Origin: an uncultured Lachnospiraceae bacterium
GTDB lineage: Bacteria; Bacillota; Clostridia; Lachnospirales; Lachnospiraceae
Direction: 5' to 3'
Length of the DNA: 34,911 bases
Assembly: GCA_910586205.1 (NCBI GenBank)
Contig: CAJUGD010000038.1
Coordinates: 1 to 34,911, forward strand
Position numbers and translations under genes: made by a program. Below are positions 14,085 to 21,408 of the stretch, piece by piece; the first letter of the stretch is position 1; each line of letters starts with the position of its first letter. Below the pieces are notes generated by a model. That model saw nothing but the letters and a program-made list of their open reading frames with translations, was not told the origin of the DNA and ran no database searches.

Positions 14085-14157
14085 GGAGATATAGCTCAGC
14101 TGGGAGAGCATCTGCTTGACGTGTAGAGGGTCGTAGGTTCGAGTCCTATTGTCTCCA
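14085..14157 (+). tRNA. tRNA-Val (anticodon GAC)
   Basis: Acceptor arms GGAGATA and TGTCTCC pair with one T-G, the T arm has GGTTCGAGTCC, and the loop TTGACGT gives anticodon GAC. The discriminator is A, with no encoded CCA. Confidence 0.95.
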
Positions 14158-14197
14158 TTATCCGGTAGGATGTGTCTCCGGACCTTCTTATCGGATA

Positions 14198-14214
14198 CCC
14201 CCCCCCCAAAAAAA
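14198..14214. repeat. Homopolymer junction C10-A7
   Basis: Ten C are followed directly by seven A, between tRNA-Val and the RNase Z-like gene. The A-run forms the 5' edge of the terminator stem at 14208-14247. Confidence 0.9.
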
Positions 14215-14247
14215 CGGGATTCTGCACCAGGCAGGATCCCTTTTTTT
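14208..14247 (+). terminator. Terminator of tRNA-Val
   Basis: GGGATTCTGC and GCAGGATCCC pair across ACCAG with one G-U pair; the flanking A7 and T7 runs extend the stem and supply the U-tract. It lies 45 nt upstream of the next start codon. Confidence 0.8.
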
Positions 14248-14291
14248 ATAACAATTCCCACTATTTTAATTTTTCAAAAGGAGGTTCCCCG

Positions 14292-15098
14292 ATGGAACAG
14301 CTCTATGTTTTTGGCACAGGCAATGCTGCTGTCACCCGCTGCTACAACACCTGTTTTGGTATCCGCGACAACTCCGGCCGCTTTTTTATGGTAGATGCCG
14401 GCGGGGGAAATGGAATCCTCAAAATCCTTGAGGATATGAACATTTCCTTTGAACAAATCCACCACATCTTTATCACCCATGAACATACGGATCATATTTT
14501 AGGTATTGTCTGGATTGTACGCTTTATTGCCACCCGAATAAAGACCGGCATGTATGACAACGATCTCAATATATATTGCCATGAGGATCTGGTTCCTGCT
14601 ATAGACACGATCTGCCGTCTGACCATTCAGAATAAACTTTATAAATTAATAGGAGATCGTATTCACTTAATTCCGGTCCATAACGGTGAAACACTTCCCA
14701 TTTTAAATTATGATGTGACATTTTTTGACATTCATTCCACAAAAGCAAGACAGTTCGGCTTTACCACAGTACTGGAAAACGGGCGCCGCCTAACCTGCGC
14801 CGGCGATGAACCTTACAATCCTGTCTGCCGTTCTTTTGTGGAGGGAAGTGACTGGCTTCTTCACGAAGCCTTTTGTCTCTACAGTGAACGCCAACGTTTC
14901 AAACCATATGAGAAGCACCACAGCACGGTCAAAGATGCCTGTGAGCTTGCCAGTGAACTCCAGATTCCTAATCTTGTTTTATGGCATACAGAAGACCGTT
15001 CCATTGACAGCCGTAAAAAACTCTATACGGCAGAAGGGCTCCAATACTACAGCGGTAATCTGTATGTCCCGGATGATCAGGAGATTCTTGATCTGTAA
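14292..15098 (+). CDS. RNase Z-like metallo-beta-lactamase-fold hydrolase
   Basis: The 268-residue protein has the di-zinc motif HEHTDH at 63-68 and an N-terminal FGTGNAAVTRCYNTCF strand-loop like that of RNase Z. Further family signs are LTCAGDEPYNP, LLHEAFC, HHSTVKDACELA and a terminal LVLWHT. The HEAF and HST blocks are those of the tRNase Z branch, but the long flexible arm of true tRNase Z is not evident, so it may be a phosphodiesterase rather than a tRNA 3' nuclease. I start at 14292, 8 nt after AAAGGAGG; the frame is open upstream through the terminator. It follows tRNA-Val but has a terminator in between. Confidence 0.8.
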   Translation: MEQLYVFGTGNAAVTRCYNTCFGIRDNSGRFFMVDAGGGNGILKILEDMNISFEQIHHIFITHEHTDHILGIVWIVRFIATRIKTGMYDNDLNIYCHEDLVPAIDTICRLTIQNKLYKLIGDRIHLIPVHNGETLPILNYDVTFFDIHSTKARQFGFTTVLENGRRLTCAGDEPYNPVCRSFVEGSDWLLHEAFCLYSERQRFKPYEKHHSTVKDACELASELQIPNLVLWHTEDRSIDSRKKLYTAEGLQYYSGNLYVPDDQEILDL

Positions 15099-15127
15099 AC
15101 ATACCTCATCTTATCTCTCCTCATTAT

Positions 15128-15194
15128 AAAACCGCCGCCCAAAAGCATTTTCAAGAATTTCAATAATGCTTCCGGACGACGGTTTTGATTTTCT
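15128..15194 (+). terminator. Terminator after the RNase Z-like gene
   Basis: AAAACCGCCG...AAGCATT pairs with AATGCTT...CGACGGTTTT (outer arms 15128-15134 and 15180-15186) in a long, symmetrically interrupted stem followed by GATTTT. Confidence 0.7.
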
Positions 15195-15271
15195 GTGATA
15201 ATCATGTTTTCCCTTTGCATATACATACCTATAACACGTCAACTATTTCAGAGCAAAATGGAGGAATCCTA

Positions 15272-16372
15272 ATGAAACTGAATCATTCCCGCTGCCCACA
15301 CACTCCAAAAGCGGTCTCCCTGCTGGTTCTTGCAGAAATCCTGATTCTGTTTGCCCTGATTTTCAGGCTCCTTCCATCCTCTCCTCCTATTGAGGAAGCA
15401 TCTTCTTCCGTCACAACTGCAAGTGATTCCATCCGCAAAGGTTTTATCAAATGGGTTGATTTTAATGTGACTGCCGACGCCATGCGCCAGGCGTTACGTC
15501 TTGATGTAGACAGCTATAACCAAACTCCGCACTTAAACTGGCTGGAGCTTCTGGCCTACTTGGGTGCCCGCTATGGAGGAGACTTCTCCCACTACCAGGC
15601 TTCAGACATGGAGCATCTTGCCCAACAACTAAAAGAAGGCGCCTCCATGGAAGAATTGACCAAAGATATGAAATACTATTCCTACTACCTGGAAGCATAC
15701 AGCGCTGTATTGGGAGGAATGACAGGAACTTACGAGATCCAGATTCCTGATGAATCCACAGGAGAACCAAAATGGGTCACAAAATATGGTCTCAAGTCCT
15801 TTTCCCCGATTGCCAAGAACTATCCTTACAACGATTTTGACGACTTCGGCGTGTCCCGCAGCTATGGCTTTAAACGTCAGCACCTGGGCCATGACCTTAT
15901 GGGCCAGGTAGGAACACCCGTAATTGCAGTAGAATCTGGTTATGTAGAAGCAATAGGATGGAACCAATACGGCGGCTGGCGGCTGGGCATCCGCAGTTTT
16001 GACAAAAAGCGCTATTACTATTATGCCCATCTCAGAAAAAACTACCCCTATCACAAATCACTGCAGGAGGGCAGCTATGTTCAGGCAGGAGATGTGATCG
16101 GCTATCTTGGAAGAACCGGCTATAGCTCTAAAGAAAACACCAATAACATCGATCAGCCTCACCTGCACTTTGGAATGCAGCTTATCTTTGATGAGTCGCA
16201 AAAAGATGGAAACCATGAAATCTGGATCAACTGCTATGAAATCACCAAATTTCTTACCATGAACCGTTCTGAAACCATCAAAAACCAGAAAACAAAAGAG
16301 TACTATCGGGTGTATCAAATGAAAGACCCCGCCGTTCCCGGCGGGGCCAAAAGTCAAATGATTGACAACTAA
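15272..16372 (+). CDS. Membrane-anchored M23 (LytM-type) peptidase
   Basis: The 366-residue product has one membrane segment at about 15-33 and a helical extracytoplasmic region to about 140. The C-terminal M23 domain has zinc ligands H204 and D208 in HLGHD and H299 in HLHFG, with H253 in YAHL. All ligands are present, so endopeptidase activity is expected. The start at 15272 follows GGAGGAATCCTA; the frame is open to 15185 but that part lies in the terminator. The last codons encode a GC-rich hairpin, and the stop codon overlaps the convergent gene by 4 nt. Confidence 0.9.
   Translation: MKLNHSRCPHTPKAVSLLVLAEILILFALIFRLLPSSPPIEEASSSVTTASDSIRKGFIKWVDFNVTADAMRQALRLDVDSYNQTPHLNWLELLAYLGARYGGDFSHYQASDMEHLAQQLKEGASMEELTKDMKYYSYYLEAYSAVLGGMTGTYEIQIPDESTGEPKWVTKYGLKSFSPIAKNYPYNDFDDFGVSRSYGFKRQHLGHDLMGQVGTPVIAVESGYVEAIGWNQYGGWRLGIRSFDKKRYYYYAHLRKNYPYHKSLQEGSYVQAGDVIGYLGRTGYSSKENTNNIDQPHLHFGMQLIFDESQKDGNHEIWINCYEITKFLTMNRSETIKNQKTKEYYRVYQMKDPAVPGGAKSQMIDN
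16327..16346 (-). terminator. GC-rich hairpin inside the M23 gene, probable terminator for the convergent gene
   Basis: CCCCGCCG and CGGCGGGG pair perfectly across TTCC. On the minus strand TCTTTCATTTG follows, a moderate U-tract, and the stop of the cell-wall-binding gene is 22 nt before it. On the plus strand no U-tract follows. Confidence 0.5.
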
Positions 16373-17349
16373 TGGTTTTTTAAATGGCCGTCGCCATCCA
16401 GAAGATAACCATCCGGGGTAGTGGTATTTTTCAGCATTGCCCCGGTTTGATCATCCAGATAATACTTTTCTCCATTCCACTCAATCCATCCAGTCACCAT
16501 ATAACCTTCCTCATTAAAAAAGTACCACTGCTTATCAATCAATTCCCAATCATTTTTTGTGTAGGTTCCGTCTTCATGCTCATACCACCATTTCTCTCCA
16601 ACTGTCTTCCATTTTCCCTTTACAGGAAGCCCTGGAGCTGTGCCATTACGAATAGCATCTGCCATATCAGCAGATATGGTGATAACCTCTGACTCCATCC
16701 ATTTCCCCTTACTCTCTGTATTCTGTTTATTAACAGCCCGAACTTTCACTCGGTAAGATCCGGGTTTGCTCATCTGAGTAGTATAATCATAATAGACCTG
16801 ATCCGTAGTTTGGTAAACCGGGCCAACCCCAGTATCATTGCGGTACAAACGCAGCTCATAAGATCCAGCGCCCTGTATGGAATCCCAACTGGCATATCCG
16901 CCGTCCGTCAGTATAACCTCTGTCTCGGCTCCAAGCATCTCTTTCATAGGAGCAAGCTTTACTTGAAGCTTTAATGTCTCCTTATTATCCTGTGTAGCAG
17001 CCCTTACATAAGTTGCACCGCTGAGTCTGACGGAGCTGGCCTTTGTCAAGGAAAAATAATAGCCGTCATCTGCATTCAAATAGATAATGATCTCAGGAAC
17101 ATCATCCTCTGTCCACTCAAATCCAAAATTTTCAATTTCATAATAATCGTAGGAATAATGCTTTCCTCTGGTAGTAACCTCTATTTCTTCATCGCCATAT
17201 CGATCTCCCAGTTCAATGTGGGCTTCCACATCAATACTCACTGAACCGATCTTTTTTCTTTTTACAGCCGCAAAGGAAGGAACCGCTATCATCCCTGCCA
17301 TTATTGCCGTGACAAGAATCATCCCACATATTTTTTTCTGATTACACAT
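16369..17349 (-). CDS. Secreted protein with C-terminal cell-wall-binding repeats
   Basis: This 326-residue protein has a signal peptide ending SFA (about residue 27). Residues 28-145 form an unassigned beta-rich region, 145-225 resemble a fibronectin-III-like strand pattern (YELRLYRNDTG, SYRVKVRAVNK), and 250-320 hold choline-binding-type repeats (KWWYEHEDG, QWYFFNEEGYMVTGW, KYYLDDQTGAML). Such repeats tether proteins to wall polymers. No catalytic domain is visible, so a structural or adhesive role is possible. The start follows GGGGGAAATCACAG. The 5' leader is long and hairpin-rich. Confidence 0.8.
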   Translation of the reverse strand: MCNQKKICGMILVTAIMAGMIAVPSFAAVKRKKIGSVSIDVEAHIELGDRYGDEEIEVTTRGKHYSYDYYEIENFGFEWTEDDVPEIIIYLNADDGYYFSLTKASSVRLSGATYVRAATQDNKETLKLQVKLAPMKEMLGAETEVILTDGGYASWDSIQGAGSYELRLYRNDTGVGPVYQTTDQVYYDYTTQMSKPGSYRVKVRAVNKQNTESKGKWMESEVITISADMADAIRNGTAPGLPVKGKWKTVGEKWWYEHEDGTYTKNDWELIDKQWYFFNEEGYMVTGWIEWNGEKYYLDDQTGAMLKNTTTPDGYLLDGDGHLKNH

Positions 17350-17552
17350 CTGTGATTTCCCCCTTTTGTTTTCTCATTTAACAATTTTTTATTTAGCAAT
17401 GCCAATTACAATTATCTGAATTGCTGCATATACCGATTGCTGCAGTTACCTATGCAGCAGACAAGATCGCCTTCTGTTTACTGTATTACAAAACCATCTT
17501 CTGTGTCAAGAGATTTGCGTAGATCGCATATTTTAGGCCGTAAAACGTTTTA

Positions 17553-17745
17553 GCCCTATAACTATACTGACCCGTGACAAATCAGCAAAGTGATTCGTCA
17601 CGGTTTGAGCAGTAACGAAAACATGATTCCGAGACAAAAAGGTACTTGCACAGAAAATCCATAGTTCCAAACTGCCATAACACCAAATTTTTGGCCAAAA
17701 AATGCCCGAAATCCACCTCTTACTTCTAAAATGAATTTCAGGCAT
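17553..17745. repeat. Probable dispersed intergenic repeat with nested palindromes
   Basis: CCGTGAC and GTCACGG (about 17572-17604) form a hairpin with an inner ATCA/TGAT helix. The 14-bp perfect palindrome TTTTTGGCCAAAAA lies near 17687-17701, and the rny terminator stem closes the unit. The architecture resembles REP/BIME-type intergenic elements. Only one copy is in this window, so repetition is an inference. Confidence 0.4.
17695..17744 (-). terminator. Terminator of rny
   Basis: On the minus strand TGCCTGAAAT and ATTTCGGGCA pair over 10 bp with one G-U, followed by TTTTTTGG. It begins about 20 nt after the rny stop. Confidence 0.75.
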
Positions 17746-17762
17746 CCTTCTGTATTCAAAAA

Positions 17763-19346
17763 TCATTTGGCATAATCTGTTGCTCGGGACTCACGAATCA
17801 CATTCACCTTGATCTGTCCTGGATAATCCAGTTCGTTCTCAATACGCTTAGAAATCTCGTGGGCCATCAAAATCATATCATCATCACTCACTTGGTCCGG
17901 AATTACCATAATGCGTACCTCCCGGCCTGCCTGAATGGCAAAAGATTTATCCACTCCTTTAAAGGAATTTGTAATATCTTCAAGCTGCTTCAATCTGTTT
18001 GTATATGTTTCCAGAGTTTCCCTTCTTGCACCAGGTCTTGCAGCTGATATGGTATCAGCGGCCTGGATAATACATGCAATCAGGCTCTGCGGCTCAACAT
18101 CGCCATGATGGGATTCCACGGAATTAATCACAATCGCTGATTCTTTATACTTTCTGCATAAATCAGCGCCTAACTGAACGTGAGATCCTTCCATCTCATG
18201 GTCAATGGATTTACCTATGTCATGTAACAAACCGGCTCGTTTTGCCATACGGACATCCACTCCCACCTCAGCGGCAAGAAGACCTGCTAACTGGGCAACT
18301 TCCATGGAATGCTTTAATGCGTTTTGTCCGTAACTGGTCCTGAATTTCATCTTTCCTAAAAGTTTTACCAATTCCGGATGGATACCGTGAATCCCTACTT
18401 CAAGGGTAACTGCTTCTCCATCCTCCCGCATATTTGCTTCTACTTCTTTCTGCGCCTTTTCAACCATTTCCTCAATCCTAGCCGGGTGAATCCGCCCGTC
18501 TACGATTAAACGTTCCAGAGCAATTCTGGCAATCTCCCGTCGAATTGGGTCAAATCCTGATAACACGACCGCTTCCGGAGTATCATCAATGATCAACTCC
18601 ACACCGGTCATAGTCTCCAAAGTACGAATATTTCTTCCTTCGCGGCCAATAATCCGCCCTTTCATCTCATCACTGGGAAGCTGTACTACAGAAACGGTAG
18701 TCTCTGCTACATGATCTGCCGCACAGCGCTGAATGGCAGTAACCACATAATCTCTGGCCTTCTTGTCCGCTTCTTCTCTAGCCTTATTCTCCAGATCTTT
18801 GACCAGGCGGGCAGTATCATGCTTTACTTCTTCTTCCACTGATTTCAGCAGATATTCCTTTGCCTGCTCCGTAGTAAGACCTGAAATCCTTTCCAGTTCC
18901 TGCATCCCCTTGTCGTACAGAGTCTCCACTTCTGCACTCCGCTTGTTCAGGGCTTCTTCTCGGGCGACAATGCCTGCCTCCCGCTTTTCCATGTTCTCCG
19001 CTTTTTTGTCTAAATTTTCTTCCTTACTCAGTACACGTCTTTCATAACGCTGAAGCTCTGCTCGCCTTTCTTTTGTTTCTTTATCCAGCTCATTCTTAGT
19101 CTTTAACGACTCTTCCTTCGCTTCCAGGAGAGCTTCTCGCTTCTTTGTCTCTGCCGTCTTTAGCGCTTCATCTATTATTTCCCTGGCTTTTTCCTCTGCA
19201 GTCCCAACCTTGGTCTCATACGTTTTGATCCGATGGTTGATCGCAAGCTTCCAGATAATAAATGCCACAACTACCAGTACACCAACAAAAGCGAGTAAAA
19301 TCCCTATTACTGCCGGTATACTGATTGACATCGCTGTTCTTGACAC
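17763..19346 (-). CDS. rny: Ribonuclease Y
   Basis: RNase Y is the membrane endoribonuclease that starts mRNA decay in many Firmicutes. The 527-residue protein shows the expected order: an N-terminal membrane segment (8-33), a long Glu/Lys coiled coil (40-200), a KH domain with GRIIGREGRN at 230-239, and an HD domain with HDIGK at 375-379 followed by VESHHGDVEP. The start is GTG at 19346, 7 nt after AAGGAGG; the ATG five codons in has no better site. The Shine-Dalgarno lies in a small hairpin (AGGAG, GTG, CTCCT). It has its own promoter downstream of recA-recX. Confidence 0.97.
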   Translation of the reverse strand: MSRTAMSISIPAVIGILLAFVGVLVVVAFIIWKLAINHRIKTYETKVGTAEEKAREIIDEALKTAETKKREALLEAKEESLKTKNELDKETKERRAELQRYERRVLSKEENLDKKAENMEKREAGIVAREEALNKRSAEVETLYDKGMQELERISGLTTEQAKEYLLKSVEEEVKHDTARLVKDLENKAREEADKKARDYVVTAIQRCAADHVAETTVSVVQLPSDEMKGRIIGREGRNIRTLETMTGVELIIDDTPEAVVLSGFDPIRREIARIALERLIVDGRIHPARIEEMVEKAQKEVEANMREDGEAVTLEVGIHGIHPELVKLLGKMKFRTSYGQNALKHSMEVAQLAGLLAAEVGVDVRMAKRAGLLHDIGKSIDHEMEGSHVQLGADLCRKYKESAIVINSVESHHGDVEPQSLIACIIQAADTISAARPGARRETLETYTNRLKQLEDITNSFKGVDKSFAIQAGREVRIMVIPDQVSDDDMILMAHEISKRIENELDYPGQIKVNVIRESRATDYAK

Positions 19347-19395
19347 AGGAGCACCTCCTTATTTAGTTTTCATTGTACAAAAATACAACATCTCA

Positions 19396-19424
19396 ATTTT
19401 AAACTGTTTTATGCACTATGTCAA
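19396..19424 (-). promoter_or_regulatory. Promoter of rny
   Basis: Minus strand TTGACA, 17 bp, TAAAAT. The start near 19389 leaves a leader of about 43 nt that includes the Shine-Dalgarno hairpin. Confidence 0.75.
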
Positions 19425-19464
19425 GTATAATAACGGCTTTTCAGGCACAGTTCTCCATGAAAGG

Positions 19465-19968
19465 CTACCGTTCTGGTACCTCCTCATACATCTGCTCTGT
19501 AGCCTTGCGGATTATATCAAAAGAATATCCCCTGCGCCCTAATGCTGCAGTCAGCCTGCGGTATTGTGCCCATTCTAAAGGTTCTCCCGGCTCATATCCT
19601 TTTTTTCGAAGCCACTTAATGATCTGGGTCTCCTCATCCACCGGTAAATCCTGAATCCCGGCATGAATCAATTCACGGTCTACACCCTTTTGTTCAAGCT
19701 CTGCGCAAATCCTGCGGATACTTTTGTGGGAAGAATAGGTGCGGATGTACTTTCGTACATATTCCCTGTCATCTATATAATGATATTCCTCTAAAAAAGC
19801 CATGGTTTCTTCAATTTCTTCCGGCTGATACTCCCTGTCCTTCAGCTTCTTCCTCATCTCCCAGGCAGTCTTATCGGATCTTTCCAACAGAGAAAGAGCA
19901 CAGTCCCGGACCGGCCTGGGTCTTTTGTTCCGCCGGGCTTCCTGCCTCTCCCGCTTCTGATCATGCAT
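19465..19968 (-). CDS. recX: Regulatory protein RecX
   Basis: RecX binds RecA filaments and limits recombinase activity. The 167-residue protein is all-helical with three RecX repeats, seen as ALSLLERSDKTAWEMRKKL, then FLEEYHYIDDREYVRKYI (both characteristic) and the later WLRKKGY...RRLTAALGRRGYSFDII block. A basic N-terminus precedes them. Its ATG lies inside the end of recA, overlapping by 8 nt, so it is translationally coupled and SOS-controlled through the recA promoter. Confidence 0.93.
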   Translation of the reverse strand: MHDQKRERQEARRNKRPRPVRDCALSLLERSDKTAWEMRKKLKDREYQPEEIEETMAFLEEYHYIDDREYVRKYIRTYSSHKSIRRICAELEQKGVDRELIHAGIQDLPVDEETQIIKWLRKKGYEPGEPLEWAQYRRLTAALGRRGYSFDIIRKATEQMYEEVPER

Positions 19969-21094
19969 CCTTTTTCTTCTTCTCCTCTGCTGACTCCGCT
20001 TCCTTTGATACTACTTCTTTTTCTTTGGACGCTGCTGTCCCTTTGGGTGATGCTGCCTCTTTGGGCGCCGCTGTTTGCTCTGAAGCTTCGATCACATCTC
20101 CCTGCAGTCCGTAATGCTCCCGAACCTTGCGCTCTATCTCTGCACAGACTGCCGGATTCTCCCGCAAATACCCTTTGGCATTTTCTCTGCCCTGACCGAT
20201 CTTTGTTCCGCTGTAAGCATACCATGCGCCGCTTTTCTCTACAATATTTTCCTTTACTGCCAAATCCAGAATATCTGCCTCCCGGGAAATACCCTGGCCA
20301 AACATAATATCAAACTCTGCTTCCTTAAAAGGAGGGGCGATCTTATTCTTTACTACCTTTACACACACATGGTTTCCGATCACCTCGCCTCCCTGCTTTA
20401 AGATCTCCTTCCGCCGTACATCCAGACGCACCGAAGAATAAAACTTCAGCGCACGTCCTCCTGTGGTAGTCTCCGGGTTGCCGAACATCACCCCCACCTT
20501 TTCCCGAAGCTGGTTAATAAAAATCACAGAACAGTTAGACTTGCTGATCACACCTGTCAGCTTTCTCAATGCCTGGGACATCAGCCTTGCCTGCAGTCCC
20601 ACATGAGAATCTCCCATCTCACCGTCAATCTCCGCCTTAGGCACCAGCGCTGCCACTGAGTCCACAATCACAATATCCACTGCGCCGGAACGAACCATGG
20701 TTTCTGTAATCTCCAAAGCCTGTTCTCCGTTATCCGGTTGAGATATATACAGATTATCAATATCCACTCCGATATTCTTAGCATATACCGGATCCAGCGC
20801 ATGCTCTGCATCAATAAATCCTGCTATACCGCCTCGCTTCTGAACCTCAGCTACCATGTGAAGCGCCACTGTAGTCTTACCGCTGGACTCTGGCCCATAG
20901 ATCTCAATCACTCTCCCTTTCGGCACCCCTCCAAGTCCCAAGGCAATGTCCAGGCTTAAGGAGCCTGTAGGCACTGTCTCCACATTCATGTTCTTACCAG
21001 AATCCCCCAGCTTCATAATAGAGCCCTTTCCATAGGACTTCTCTATCTGTGTGATGGCAGCATCCAATGCTTTTAACTTATCATCCTTATTCAT
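19961..21094 (-). CDS. recA: Recombinase RecA
   Basis: RecA forms ATP-dependent filaments on single-stranded DNA for strand exchange and stimulates LexA self-cleavage. The 377-residue protein shows Walker A GPESSGKTT at 67-75, the IVDSVAALVPKAEI Walker B and MAW-type region, and INQLREKVG/GNPETTTGGRALKFY of loop L2. The C-terminal 40 residues are Ala/Lys/Glu-rich and longer than in E. coli. I start it at 21094 (MNKDDKLKAL), 5 nt after GGAGGG; the frame upstream to 21145 crosses the promoter and LexA box. Confidence 0.98.
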   Translation of the reverse strand: MNKDDKLKALDAAITQIEKSYGKGSIMKLGDSGKNMNVETVPTGSLSLDIALGLGGVPKGRVIEIYGPESSGKTTVALHMVAEVQKRGGIAGFIDAEHALDPVYAKNIGVDIDNLYISQPDNGEQALEITETMVRSGAVDIVIVDSVAALVPKAEIDGEMGDSHVGLQARLMSQALRKLTGVISKSNCSVIFINQLREKVGVMFGNPETTTGGRALKFYSSVRLDVRRKEILKQGGEVIGNHVCVKVVKNKIAPPFKEAEFDIMFGQGISREADILDLAVKENIVEKSGAWYAYSGTKIGQGRENAKGYLRENPAVCAEIERKVREHYGLQGDVIEASEQTAAPKEAASPKGTAASKEKEVVSKEAESAEEKKKKDA

Positions 21095-21108
21095 ATTACC
21101 CTCCATGC

Positions 21109-21120
21109 GAACAAATGTTC
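21109..21120 (-). promoter_or_regulatory. LexA (SOS) box of recA
   Basis: GAAC, 4 bp, GTTC with a preceding C on the plus strand fits the Gram-positive LexA operator (CGAAC-N4-GTTC). It lies between the predicted transcription start and the recA ribosome site. Confidence 0.85.
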
Positions 21121-21133
21121 TCTTTCTGTTTTT

Positions 21134-21162
21134 ATCATAGTACATTCTGCCGGAAATGTCAA
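21134..21162 (-). promoter_or_regulatory. recA promoter (proximal)
   Basis: Minus strand TTGACA, 17 bp, TATGAT. The start near 21127 puts the LexA box at about +8 to +19. Confidence 0.8.
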
Positions 21163-21319
21163 CTTATTTTTCACAGCAAACGCTAATTTCTTACTGCAAT
21201 GGCATCACACTCCCTTTTCAATCATAAATCTGCTTTCCTCCCAATACGCAACTGCATTATAATGGAATTCTGGCGACATGCCGGATAAAAGGCGGAACAG
21301 CCTTTGAATCACTTTTTAA

Positions 21320-21349
21320 AGTATAACACAGCCTGACGGCTGGTGTCAA
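21320..21349 (-). promoter_or_regulatory. Second promoter upstream of recA, with palindromic spacer
   Basis: Minus strand TTGACA, 18 bp, TATACT. The spacer contains CAGCC, GTCA, GGCTG, an inverted repeat between the hexamers. A transcript from about 21313 would run about 190 nt before meeting the proximal recA promoter and contains two tiny frames behind purine-rich sites. No other gene lies between here and recA. Confidence 0.5.
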
Positions 21350-21389
21350 ATATGAAAATCACCCTTTGACAGTTTTCATGCCAAAGGGT
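21350..21389 (-). terminator. Terminator of the aroE operon
   Basis: On the minus strand ACCCTTTG and CAAAGGGT pair perfectly across a 13-nt loop, followed by GATTTTCATATTTG. It lies 20 nt past the aroE stop. Confidence 0.6.
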
Positions 21390-21408
21390 ATCTTTCTTAA
21401 CCTATTTT

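Larger units (their letters stand above)
17350..17762. other. 413-bp intergenic interval between the cell-wall protein and rny
   Basis: Reading leftward it holds the rny terminator, a palindrome-rich repeat (17553-17745), a weak promoter TTGACA, 15 bp, TAATAC (17483-17509), and a leader for the cell-wall protein with three near-identical GCAGCA elements between 17421 and 17459. A 77-codon frame at 17533-17766 has no ribosome site and spans the repeat; I treat it as non-coding. Confidence 0.6.

Noticed and set aside
17421..17509. c-di-GMP riboswitch in the leader of the wall-binding protein
   Set aside because: The conserved GGACGCAAAGC-type block and receptor are absent; only generic hairpins are present.
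17533..17766. 77-codon minus-strand frame in the rny downstream region
   Set aside because: No ribosome site, starts inside the rny end, and spans terminator and palindromes. Better explained as an intergenic repeat.
21258..21320. Plus-strand small RNA from a TATAAT at 21258 ending in AAAGGC/GCCTTT
   Set aside because: No adequate -35 (TTCCTC) and only a 6-bp stem with a distant T-run.
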